Assembly: GCF_905220415.1 (NCBI RefSeq)
Contig: NC_059544.1
Coordinates: forward strand, 11,410,501-11,474,500
Reading direction: 5' to 3'
Source: Colias croceus
Taxonomy: Eukaryota > Arthropoda > Insecta > Lepidoptera > Pieridae
Length of the DNA stretch: 64,000 nucleotides
The notes below the pieces were generated by a model that did not search any database, had not been told where the DNA came from, and worked only from the letters and a program-made list of their open reading frames with translations. Made by a program: the position numbers and the translations under genes. This document shows positions 50,758-59,430 of this stretch, piece after piece. How positions within the stretch are numbered: position 1 is the stretch's first letter; each line of letters begins with the position of its first letter.

Positions 50758-53700
50758 AAATTTTTTTTTAATCACATATTTGGGTTTGGTATCGATCCAG
50801 TAACACCCCCTGCTAGTTATTTTTTCAATATTTCCAATGTACAGAATTGACCCTTCTACAGATTTATTATATGTATAGATTTTGACTGAATTGAATCTTA
50901 ATTGAATGGACCGTAAAAATAAATCCTAGGGTATTAGAATATAAATATTTTTCTGTTTACATTGAAAGGTTGGAACTAACTAACCTAACCTAACCAGAAG
51001 TTAACTTCAACTTCTTCATCTGCAATTTATTAATTATTTTTTTGGTTAAATACCTCATCTACCGATAGACTGTTTGTACCTACTATCGTTTCTATGTGGA
51101 CGACGCAGCACCCCTATCTACGGGAGTACGGGAACAGAGGGCAACTAATAAAATTTCCAATGAGTCATTGTCCACTAACGATGTTATCACGGGCCAACCC
51201 TTATCCAATGTGTTGTACGTTATTGTGTTAGAACGTGACATTGTGATATATGCTCTTTACATATCAACATCTCTTTGTGTAATGTTCGAGGGAAAGGTAC
51301 TTATTTTTAAAAATTTATCATTTTTTATATTTGTCTTTTTAATTGGCTCATCGTTATTTATAACTTGTAATATTTTAACAGATACCCTGACTGAAGAAGA
51401 CAATACAATTTATATTATTATATTATATTATTATATATTTACGAGCAATACTGCATCACCACAAAGAAATTACTTCACGGTGAGATTTCTGAACTATCTT
51501 CCATGATCAAGACGAGCATGTGTTGGAAAATATATGAAAAATAAATTGCCTGTTCTAGGTGTAATAAGGCGATAGTCTCAGAAGATTAGACAAGTGTTAT
51601 TTACAAGTGACATAAGTATCGGTTAGACAGCGCGGCCGCGTCGAGGCCTATCGATCGGGGCGGCGCGCCGCCGCTGCGCCCTCAGACCTAGCCTTTATTA
51701 CGGCACTAAAACGTCTGCCTCCTTTACAAAATCCATACACGCCGACGTTTCGCCAGTATCTTAATAATTCAGACTTCAGAGCCAAGACGAGAAAATCAAT
51801 ATTTGGAAACCTTGCAACTTCTCAGAGCTTCGAATCGACACTCTAATGCACAAGATATTAATGTCTCCTAGCACCTACTTATTATAAAAAACGCCTAATG
51901 ATATATACTCTCCGACGGCATCGTAACGATTATAGGGAATCTGCTTATGAAACTCATACTTTACGATCGTTAAGTTTATAAATAATCATTTGGTTAATGC
52001 TCCACATTATTTATATTGAGGACGCATTTATCTTAATGAGGTCTGGCCTTCAGGAAACGTTGGCAAAGTTCAAATTTCTCTTTGTTGGATAATTGAGTGC
52101 AAAATAAACAAAGTAGGCGCCGGTAAATGTCGCTCAAACAAAGGGCCTGTGGGGAATGCACAGAAATTAGGTCATGTCGCTTGATAACCCTGCTGGTACA
52201 TTCTCTATAAAGGCTTTGTGAACATAAGTATTATAAAGTATCCAGTGCGTTACAGGTATATTTTTATTAAATTTAGTTCACTGAATATTTTTTTTTTTTT
52301 TTAATTAGTAATAGGGAAGCGCTTGGCCACAATCTCGCCTGATGTTAAGCTGAGATGCGGTCTAAGATGGAACGCGCTTCCCTAGAAGGTACCTGTTCAC
52401 TCTACGCTTGAAGACCCCCATATTGTACTCGTCGGGGAACACACATATAATATCACATACATGCAACGCACGTTTGAATGTCATTTACAACCTATTCAAT
52501 TGAAATGCAAAGATTTAAAAGCATGTAAGTAGGTATACAGATGTATTTTAACTAAGAAATGACAAAACTTTTAAAGATAAACATCGACGAAGTATAGCAT
52601 TACGTGTTTCTGCTGCTTTATTGGATGACCTTCAAGTTAATTCATCAACTAATCACCGAAAACCGTTGATATCAATCGATATTGCTAATCAATTGAATCA
52701 TAACTCAATAGCTTCTTAGAATTTTATGAATCGTTTTTTGATACAGCTTTTGATACAACACTAGATAGCGACGATAATATCCAAAAAGAAGCAGTACAAA
52801 ACGACAAGGAAATGCAATCTAATCGATAGCTCCCAACACCACAACCAACTCCCGGAAATAATGTTATAAGACTTACGTGTGACAGCATCGTCTCCTTGCC
52901 CCATGGTGGTATTGCACAAGATTCACTTTTCAACTTTTGTCTTAGGAAAAATGCGTTACGTATGTAAAAATTCCTATAAAACGAGGCACTCTTAAGCGTG
53001 TGGTGGACGTGAGCTCACCGCTAAGGATTCTCCACTTGTGAGCGGGCTGCGCTTCTGAACTGCTAAAATTAGCACTACATTCATGACTACGTCACACGGT
53101 TCCACTCGTAGCCCGCGACCGACCAGCGTCCATCTGCACGCTTTTGCCAGATGAAATTCAGCAGTATCGTCATAATCATCATTGCCAGAATTTTTCCCCA
53201 CATCTAATTCTAATGACATTATCGCGTACGCGGCTTTCGCGTCGGACACTGATAAGATAAGATAACAAATTGCATCAAGTTATCGTGCTCTCGGTGAAAA
53301 CTAATAAAATAATAAATTTTCACGCTAACAGGAATAATATAATTCTATGAAAATGAATATTTTTTTTAGGTGCGCACAACGACATGACATACAAGGTATC
53401 GCAATGAGTCACGTAACAAATACGAAATGTGAATGCATCGATTTTTGCGGCTAATAATAAAAAAGCATACGCGGTTTCCACGTAAGTTTTAGCAATTGTT
53501 CATAACAACGCAACTTATTGTTGTTAAAACAATAGCTTGTGTATCCTGAATTCGAAGGTTTCGTATATGAATATTAATAAGATTAGCGAATATGTTCGGA
53601 TCAGTTGGCGGCCGACGCTAGGTGAGACATGCTTCCTTCGTGCAGTGAGCGGCGTGGGTTTCAGCGGGTGCCGTTAGCCGGCGCTGCAGCGGTCAACGCT

Positions 53701-54893
53701 CTTGCCGCTTCGCCAGTTTCGCCACCACTGTCTGCTCTCGATCCACCCTTCTTTGTGTTCCTAATGCTTTTAGACAAAGGGACGTTCTACGCGACACTGA
53801 CGCAATTATCTCATTCGTAAAATGCAGGTTCAACAGTCATGCACTCGATACGACCTCGTTTATGCCTTTGTTAAAACCAGACTACCTATATTCGATTAAG
53901 GTTACCTTGAACGAAATGACAAAATATCAGATACAAAAAACTCATTTATCCGCATTTCGTGACGAAATTTAAGAACGATGTAACTAATTGATGTCTGGAT
54001 ACACCGAAACCTCAACTATAATCAACCTTTACTTACCTAACTACCTATTGTATGTTGAAACGCGGAAAAAAGCTACATTTCTTTTTGAAGTAAATTGAAA
54101 TAAAATAATAAATACATATATTGTTATTTCTAAAATAAGGAATGATAAAAAGCTTACCGAGTCCCATCTGGCAGAAAATGACCTCAGCCTCAATAACGTG
54201 CGCGGTGGGGCCTCGCGTCGGTTCTGGCTTCGGCTCCGCCGGCGCCTTCGCGGGGGCTGGCTCCTTCTTCTCAGCGACTGGCTCCTTCTTCTCAGGAACC
54301 GGCTGTGGTTTTGGAGCGGCTGCAGGTGGAAGCGCAGGAGAGGGTTCAGGTTCCTTAATATCTTTGGTAACAGGCTTGGCCTCCTCCTTCGGTTCGCTTA
54401 TCGTGGGAGCGGCAACCATTTCAGACTTCAATGCTGGCGTAGGCTCTGGAACAGGTTCGGGGACTTTTTGTGCAGGGGCGGGGATCAGTGCTGGCGTCGA
54501 ATCCATCGGGGCGGAGGGCTCCGGCGTGGGATCGCGCGCGTGGGGCGCGGGTGGAGCGGGGCGGTGCAGGGGAGATTCACCAGCATCTGACTCGCTATCC
54601 GTGAACTTATCGGCGAGGTGATCCGATTTTTCTGTCACAGACGGAGCCCTAGGTGTGTCGAGGAACTCATCCCGCTCCATGTCGAGAAAGCTCTGGGTCG
54701 CATTTCTCGTGGTGCTCTGAGGCATGTGCAGCGGGGACTCGCCGACCTCTTCCTTCTTCCCTTCGCGGTCCAAGTGCTCGAAGTCATCCATCGAGTCTTG
54801 ATCGCGCTTCATTGCAGGTTCAGGGACTAATACATCGGCGGGCGCCCGGTCGCCGCTGGCTAATCCAGCTAAAAGTGTATCAGCGCTATCCAT
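28095..54893 (-). CDS. Rtnl1: Reticulon-like protein 1, multi-promoter gene (~27 kb)
   Basis: The common C-terminal exons are 32777-32570, 30725-30624, 29557-29451, 28713-28608 and 28149-28095, all phase-matched. They encode 192 residues with the reticulon homology domain: VESLIYWRSAPRSG, a first hairpin (ALGAGLALLVALACCSVVSV), FRIYKNVLQAVQKTNEGHPF, LRRLFLVEDLVDSLKFGVLL, a second hairpin, TLPKAYELNKAQ, and a tail SESEKDK. This matches Drosophila Rtnl1 closely. Reticulons bend tubular ER membranes through their hairpins. Four alternative 5' coding exons (listed separately) splice in, all delivering the same phase, with predicted isoforms of 437, 218, 213 and 214 aa. Introns hold several mobile elements. 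The 3' UTR likely ends near 27813. Confidence 0.92.
30378..30531. mobile_element. Hairpin MITE (~154 bp) in an Rtnl1 intron
   Basis: The left arm AAACGGGCCACCGACCAC and ACAGCCACTTGTCACATTT and the right arm AAATATGACAAGTGGCTAT and GTGGTCGATGACCCGTTT are inverted near-copies covering almost the whole element, so the DNA folds into one long stem. It lies between the exons ending at 30624 and starting at 29557. Confidence 0.65.
30886..31169. mobile_element. MITE with 34-bp TIRs, internally rearranged
   Basis: Left end GTCATCTGGTTGAATCTGCT (30886) and right end AGCAGATTCAACCAGATGAC (to 31169) match inverted with one mismatch over 34 bases. Inside is a block containing the palindrome CGTTCAATTGAACG, present twice (about 30941-31010 and 31074-31141). 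Between the two copies lies a ~68-bp stretch (31011-31078) that is also found outside the element at 31213-31280. Confidence 0.75.
31213..31280 (+). repeat. Flanking copy of the sequence captured inside the MITE
   Basis: TATTGCTAATGACTTATGAG to GGTACATAAGCATTA repeats the stretch at 31011-31078 with a single visible difference (TTTCTGATT versus TTTATGATT). Confidence 0.85.
32981..33253. mobile_element. Second near-identical MITE copy with AACCGACTTC ends
   Basis: Matches the copy at 23589-23855 in the same orientation, including the AACAAGTGATAACTGCG left extension, with a 4-5-bp insertion (ACCTACAG for ACAG) and different poly-A and poly-T lengths. It lies in the Rtnl1 intron just upstream (in transcript sense) of the first common exon. 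Confidence 0.75.
35748..35814 (-). CDS. Rtnl1: Rtnl1 alternative first coding exon (MARPKQ form)
   Basis: ATG at 35814 gives MARPKQSPRNNAQYVDLPPR and ends CCAG before the donor GTACAA, leaving one G that joins TG of the common exon at 32777 to make the Val of VESLIYW. The predicted isoform is 214 aa. The 125 bases upstream (35815-35940) are very GC-rich, with a GTGACGTG motif, consistent with a promoter. Confidence 0.75.
36503..36705 (+). mobile_element. Helitron-like copy, second subfamily
   Basis: It begins TCTATACTAATATTATAAAG, has a GTTT run and the phrase GGAACTACTGGTCCGATTTG, and ends GCGCGGAGCAG followed by CTAG at 36702-36705. A minus copy of the same subfamily lies at 56773-56966. 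Confidence 0.6.
40498..40512 (+). repeat. Poly-C run (15 bases)
   Basis: An uninterrupted run of fifteen C residues in AT-rich DNA. It could be genuine or an assembly-sensitive homopolymer; its length should be treated as uncertain. Confidence 0.9.
44011..44322 (-). mobile_element. Helitron-like copy, third subfamily (short form)
   Basis: CTAG then CTTCCGCCCGCGACTCCGTC, a GACA run, the phrase TCGATCCAGTAACACCCCCT and an end TTATATGTATAGA. The same family, with an extra ~170 bp, is at 50388-50879. Confidence 0.6.
45241..45475 (-). mobile_element. tRNA-derived SINE with target-site duplication
   Basis: On minus the head at about 45473 carries an A box TGGTACAGTGG and a B box GGTTCGATTCC. The body runs to a tail that on the plus strand is a GT microsatellite (45241-45262). 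A 10-bp direct repeat AAATATACTG flanks it (45231-45240 and 45476-45485). All the parts of a retroposed SINE are visible. Confidence 0.8.
46744..46779 (-). CDS. Rtnl1: Rtnl1 36-nt shared microexon
   Basis: Acceptor TTCTCTTGCAG and donor GTGAGT bound 36 nt that read in phase 1 as (H)AWFDPQRLHPE and hand on a G to form the Val of VESLIYW. A residue pattern of the WF-P-RL-P type just before VESLIYW is what I recall from other insect Rtnl1 proteins. Because it is a multiple of three, including or skipping it does not shift frame. Confidence 0.75.
46853..46895 (-). CDS. Rtnl1: Rtnl1 alternative first coding exon (MANSGP form)
   Basis: ATG at 46895 gives MANSGPSLCSVLDP plus one C before the donor GTAAGT. 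That C joins AT of the microexon at 46779 to make His. The predicted isoform is 218 aa. The context CACCATGG is a good translation start. Confidence 0.75.
46925..47030 (-). promoter_or_regulatory. GC-rich promoter of the MANSGP isoform
   Basis: The minus strand carries an initiator-like TCAGTC (46935-46940 on plus as GACTGA), about 45 nt upstream of the ATG, in a GC-rich stretch with no TATA box. The perfect palindrome GCGCATGCGC at 47020-47029 matches the NRF1 binding consensus. Promoter use is inferred. Confidence 0.45.
50388..50879 (-). mobile_element. Helitron-like copy, third subfamily (long form) with GACA array
   Basis: Same ends as the copy at 44011-44322, but with about 170 extra bases after CCGTCCGCGCGG, including TCGGTCTTTGCGTGGATGG, and a longer GACA tandem array at about 50712-50756. 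Confidence 0.6.
52289..52450. repeat. Dispersed lepidopteran repeat (retroelement tail)
   Basis: A T run, then GAAGCGCTTGGCCACAATCT, CGCCTGATGTTAAGC and GATGCGGTCTAAGATGG. I recall this phrase set from abundant lepidopteran retroelement 3' parts. There is no coding content. Confidence 0.5.
52877..52904 (-). CDS. Rtnl1: Rtnl1 alternative first coding exon (MGQGDD form)
   Basis: ATG at 52904 gives MGQGDDAVT plus one C before the donor GTAAGT. The trailing C matches the microexon at 46779 (C+AT = His), giving MGQGDDAVTHAWFDPQ and a 213-aa isoform. It could also join the common exon directly (C+TG = Leu). It is short, so less certain than the others, but the start context and donor are good. Confidence 0.55.
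54158..54893 (-). CDS. Rtnl1: Rtnl1 long N-terminal exon (Pro/Glu-rich)
   Basis: ATG at 54893 opens 245 codons ending CTCG before the donor GTAAGC; the last G joins TG of the exon at 32777 to make Val (IFCQMGL|VESLIYW). The residues are acidic and proline-rich, with two copies of an ESPLH motif (GESPLHMPQ, GESPLHRPA) and a PEP/EKKEP repeat tract (PVPEKKEPVAEKKEPAP). It has no membrane segment until the last residues. This resembles the disordered cytosolic N-termini of long reticulon isoforms. The predicted isoform is 437 aa. Confidence 0.85.
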
Positions 54894-55722
54894 ATTGAAC
54901 GAGAAAAATAATTGGAAGATTAAGAACTTGACAGATAATGGGTGCGGTGTCACAGACGAGGGAGAGTGCGGAGGGGTCTACTCGTGCCTCCTTGCAATAT
55001 TGTACTGAGGTCTGCGCGCCGCTCGCCGGCTGCCGCTGCACGACGTCACTCAGCACGAGAAACGGTATTACTCATCGCATAAGCCCGACCCTATCGATGC
55101 AGAGGGCAAAAAATTGCCGGTGTAAATGTATTTAATTAAAAAAGTACACTCAATTTAGGTTTATTTTATTGTTTAAACGTGTACTTATATAAAATAAAAT
55201 TATGTTCTAAATATGTAACAGCTTGTACGCTCTGTAAAATGTCTAAAGAAAATGTGAAAATTATTGACTTTATTCAACGAGTTTCAGCTGTGATACTGTT
55301 TTACCGACAAGGCGACGTCAAACAACAATCGTTCTGAAATTAAATAATATAACATGCATTTATCGAATATCTCACGTTGTTCCGCATCATATAATAATAA
55401 ATTTAAAGTATTAAAACATGAAATAATGTTTTAGTTATTTTATATGAGAAATATTTAATTTATTTTTCCTTCAAATATGATCTTAAAATTTTTAGGTAAA
55501 AATTTATTCTTAAACGTTTGCTGTCAATGTCAAGGAATCGATGAAACCGTGGTAAAACAGTCAGTGCATAGCGCAATACAAGCGCTAGAGCGCTTTTTCA
55601 AATGTAGGCCTCAAATTCTATGGAGTTTCAACTTGTTAAACTAACTAAGCGCTTTATGTAGTAAATATTTGACATTGGCATTTGAGTTTGAAACATAGTT
55701 TTCAAATTTTTCATACACAAGG
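54894..55722. promoter_or_regulatory. Divergent promoter region between Rtnl1 (long form) and lace
   Basis: The two start codons face away from each other across 829 bp. The Rtnl1 side (to about 55060) is GC-rich, with an initiator-like TCAGT (ACTGA on plus at 55004-55008) and a TGACGTC motif near 55041-55048. The lace side is AT-rich; it contains the palindromic AGCGCT twice (within CAAGCGCTAGAGCGCT) near 55579-55593 and a good start context CAAGGATGG. No TATA box is obvious on either side. Confidence 0.45.
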
Positions 55723-58646
55723 ATGGCGGCAGTTGGAGTGGTTGGTTCTGTTGCTTCTACAAAATCAAACCAGTTGATGAATAACCAAGAATGTAACGAA
55801 AAGCATGGGAAATTAATAAATGGAAAACTAAATCAGCATACTAATGGTCACGTTAAACCGACATATTCCAGCAATGGCGTTAGTGTAAGTAGATTTTCAT
55901 TTATTTTTTGTAAATCTTTCATATAATAGCGTGATACTTTCACCGGTTTAGGTGTTATCACATACAGTGGATAATATCGAAGCCGGTGTCCTAATATCTT
56001 TAGGGAAAATGTGAATGAACACATAAAATATTGCTAAATTGGGCTTTAAAGTTATTTGTTGTCAAGGCCACGTATAAATCGTGTACTGAAGCCCAAAAGC
56101 AATGAAATCAGTAAGATATGACGCCACGGAAATGATAATACATGGTCTGATGTATTAGGTATTGATACTTGTTCAAGAACAGGAGTTGAACTTCAATTCT
56201 ACAACGCAACATTTGACAGGGCAATATATAAAATTAATTTAAATAATAATTTAACTTAATTATCTGTTTAGTGTTTATATAAGATTCATTCAATGAAGAC
56301 TGTCTAAATGCTACGAAATCCCCTTATGTGTTCTTTGATAATTTTCACTGTGGTTTTTTGATAATTTTCCCTCCAAAAAGATGCTATGGTTTAGTCGAGA
56401 AAGTGTTACTGATATACTTTTGTTATATAATTTTGTAGTTTCTATATTATCTATTATACAGTACACAACTGAAAAATCATAACTCATTCGGCTTCACAGT
56501 TATATTCAAAAATGTATTTCATGATTTCAATATAAAAATTTTATAAGTCATGGAATGTTTGGGTTTAAAAGTTATATAGATTTTAATGAGTTAATGGAGT
56601 TCCACGCAGGCCCACACAGTGTAGACTGTAGGCAACTCAACAATTGCATAAAGTAATGCTTTATTTATAGACTGTGTATCTGAATAATGAGTATTTTATA
56701 AATAATGTTTCAACATATATTGCAGTTTATGTGAAGTTTTTTAATTGTGTGTCACATTAATTATATAAATAACTCGCTGTGCTCCAAAGTTTCACCTGCA
56801 TTGCTCCGCTCCCGTTGGTCTTAGTGTGATGATATATAGCTTTCCTCAATAAATGGGCTATCTAACACTGAAATATTTTTTCAAATCGGACCAGTAGTTC
56901 TTGAGATTAGCGTGTTAAAAACAAACAAACAATCAAACTTTTCAGCCTTATAATATTAGTATAGATTTTATCCGCATAAAATTTTCCTCTGGAGTCCATC
57001 ATTCATATCTTTACGACAAATCTATCATTCAGTAATTCTAGATGAAAGTATATCATACTTGTTTCATCCACTCCTTTCCTTTATTTTAGTAGGCTTATTT
57101 ATATGTATATATTTCAGTTATCTTTGTAGGTATGTTCTGGTTAACATTAGTGAGCTAAAAGATTTTAATTCAGTGTTTAAAATTAATTGATCTAAGTGCT
57201 TGATAACAATCGAAACACGTAAATTGGGTAATTATAGTATTTTGGGGTCACTAATAATGAAATATAATAAGTTTATAATCATTGAAAGTTGTGGGCTCGT
57301 TTTATTTCTTAAACAATAAAGGTATGTATATAAAATAATAAACAATTTTATGTTTGAAAAAGAAAATGATCCATGTTATCATTTCCTTGAATCAAGAAAA
57401 AACATAAATGTAATTGGATACTTGTTGTAAATAACAGTAGTGCATGAATTTATGAATAATGTAAAATAAATATATGTATATATAATACATAATGCAATAA
57501 AAGTTTCTTATTCATAAAAATGATCTGAAAGTGATCATTTCAATTTTAGCATTCAAATAAATAGTTAGTGATGTATAGATCTCTCTTATTAATATGTTTT
57601 TCATAATTTATTGTATACTATAGGTCCGCCCCGGCTTCGCCCGTGGTACATATTTCGCAATAAAAGGTAGCCTATGTCCTTTCTCGAGTATCAAAATATC
57701 TATCACCATACCAAATTTCATGCAATTTGGTTAAGTAGTTTAGGCGTGATTGAGTAACAGACAGACAGACAGAGTTACTTTCGCATTTATAATATTAGTA
57801 TGGATGTACTTAATTAAACCAGAATTTTAATTATCTTTCGAAAATCATTCATTAGCTTTCAAGTCCTTTACTAAGTTTTATACACTCAACTGTTATTCCT
57901 ATATTAATAGATAACGAAAAGATCAAGTCAAAAGATGTCGAGTATGTAATAACAGGGAAGGATAATAATAGTTGATGTTTATTTTCCTGTGGTTCCCACT
58001 GAACGTCAGTAATATTGCTTATTTTTTGAGGAAACTTAGAAAATCTGCTCATTTATAGTTTAGTCAGTTATTGAAGTGGGTGTTTCTTAAATAGATTAAA
58101 ATATATTTTCAGTAAGTGTAACTTTTGTTATTTATAAAAGGGTTTTCATTTGAGTTTGGTTCAGGAATCTGTATAAGAGATTTGAATCGATATTTATTTA
58201 TTACAAGATTTCCCCCGAACTTTCGAACATTTCACAAGAAGTGTGATCATCAGGAGCAGACTGTCGTTTAATACCATTAAATTAAAACAATCTAGAAATG
58301 TCTAAATAGTTCTTCATTTTTTTTAATATATTACAAACGTATTTGGATATGACGGAATAAATTTTAAACGATGACTTTATTATATACTCTGTACTTCTGT
58401 AGTCTATATTCTATAACATATCTGCTGTTCTCATAAAGCATTCCTTTCCAGAACATGTCGGGCAAGAAGAGCGACGAGCACCCATGGATGGACTGGAGCC
58501 AGCATTCCTTCAACCCGGGCTCGTTCGAGAAGTGCTCGCTGCTGACAGCGGCGCTCACCCACGCGGGCCTCTACATACTCATGTTCCTGGGCTTCGTCAA
58601 CCAGCTGCTGTTCAAGCCCAAGGTCGCCACCGAGAGGAATAGGGAG
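55723..58646 (+). CDS. lace: Serine palmitoyltransferase subunit 2 (lace/SPTLC2), first two coding exons, 3' partial
   Basis: Exons 55723-55884 and 58452-58646 join in phase 0 to give 119 residues. Exon 1 is a polar, Asn-rich leader (KLINGKLNQHTNGHV). Exon 2 reads FNPGSFEKCSLLTAALTHAG, then LYILMFLGFVNQLLFK, then ATERNRE before the donor GTATGT. This aligns with SPTLC2 around FEETPMLVAVLTY, GYLRDFL and ATEREEQ, including the N-terminal membrane anchor. SPTLC2 carries the PLP lysine and makes 3-ketosphinganine from serine and palmitoyl-CoA with SPTLC1 at the ER; the catalytic domain lies beyond the window. An in-frame Met at 58455 could serve as an internal start. Confidence 0.75.
56773..56966 (-). 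mobile_element. Helitron-like copy (second subfamily) in lace intron 1
   Basis: The phrase CAAATCGGACCAGTAGTTCT, a CAAACAAACAA run and the end TATAATATTAGTATAGA match the inverse of the copy at 36503-36705. The CTAG end is degraded to CTCG. Confidence 0.5.
57620..57804 (-). mobile_element. Helitron-like copy (first subfamily) in lace intron 1
   Basis: Shortened hairpin region GTCCGCCCCGGCTTCGCCCG, the shared body (TATCAAAATATCT), a GACA run and the end TATAATATTAGTATGGA. The copy is about 60 bp shorter than that at 1688-1933, mostly near the 3' side. Confidence 0.6.
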
Positions 58647-59349
58647 GTATGTGCGATTTGTCTTACTAGACTTAGTAATTCGTAATTGATGTAGGTAGGT
58701 TTCCAATTCCTCAAGGAAAAGTATATCGAACATATTCATAAATATAATATAATTTAATGATTTGCCATTTTGTTGATGTGAAGTTTCGGTTATATTTCAG
58801 TTTTTTAGTGTTATTGTGATGCAGTTATGCTTTACAGACGAATCGTTTGGATTTATTTTGTTGTAAGATAAAAAAAAAACAGTTGGAGCAATAATTTAGG
58901 CAAATAAATATTTGTATCGAAACTTCCTTAACCAGATTTTATAGTTCTAAGAGCCTGGTAACGTATTTTGAGATTTAGCAAATCTGTAGTCTTCACCATA
59001 AATATCATCGTTTTAGAAGTAAAAACGATGTTCCGTGACCTACTTCCGTACGCGAAAGTTTGACTGAGTAGTGTTATTTCTAAATCTACAGGTTCCTTTG
59101 AATGTCTGTAGTATAACATTTGAGATGGACACAAAATGACGCTTCAATTCCTTTACTTCGCGACTCAGTAATCTAAAATCTCATTATAACATAAACCGCA
59201 TGAATGCATTGTAAGTGACGATTTAACTCTGATTTGCTCAGATTACGTAGATCTGTTCAAACAAACAGATGGCCTTGCTAATAGCAGCGTTAGAATATTA
59301 TCCACCATTAGGAGACTAAACGTTTTGTAGTAGTATGATCTTGTTTCTT

Positions 59350-59430
59350 AACTCAAACATTTATTTATTCCATTGGACCTAAACTGGAAGCACTTTTGAA
59401 TCGTCATAACATGGTTTTACAATTTTGTTT
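59350..59430. repeat. Third copy of the AACTCAAACATTTATTTATT repeat
   Basis: AACTCAAACATTTATTTATT is followed by CCATTGGACCTAAACTGGAA and GCACTTTTGAATCGTCATAA, matching the copies at 2243 and 26887. Confidence 0.5.

Larger units (their letters stand above)
46896..52876 (-). other. Rtnl1 intron between two alternative first exons
   Basis: About 6 kb. It contains the GC-rich promoter region just above 46895, a Helitron-like copy at 50388-50879, a GC-rich patch at 51628-51694 and a dispersed repeat at 52289-52450. A plus-strand open frame at 51096-51506 is judged non-coding. Otherwise AT-rich with nothing recognisable. Confidence 0.5.

Noticed and set aside
51096..51506. 136-codon plus-strand open frame with hydrophobic stretches
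   Set aside because: It lies in an AT-rich Rtnl1 intron. The hydrophobic residues come from T-rich codons, there is no family resemblance, and no splice or start context stands out.
54142..54830. Plus-strand glycine/serine-rich frames opposite the long Rtnl1 exon
   Set aside because: They are the reverse complement of a Pro/Glu/Ala-rich coding exon; GAG/CCN codons give GSG-rich antisense frames without meaning.
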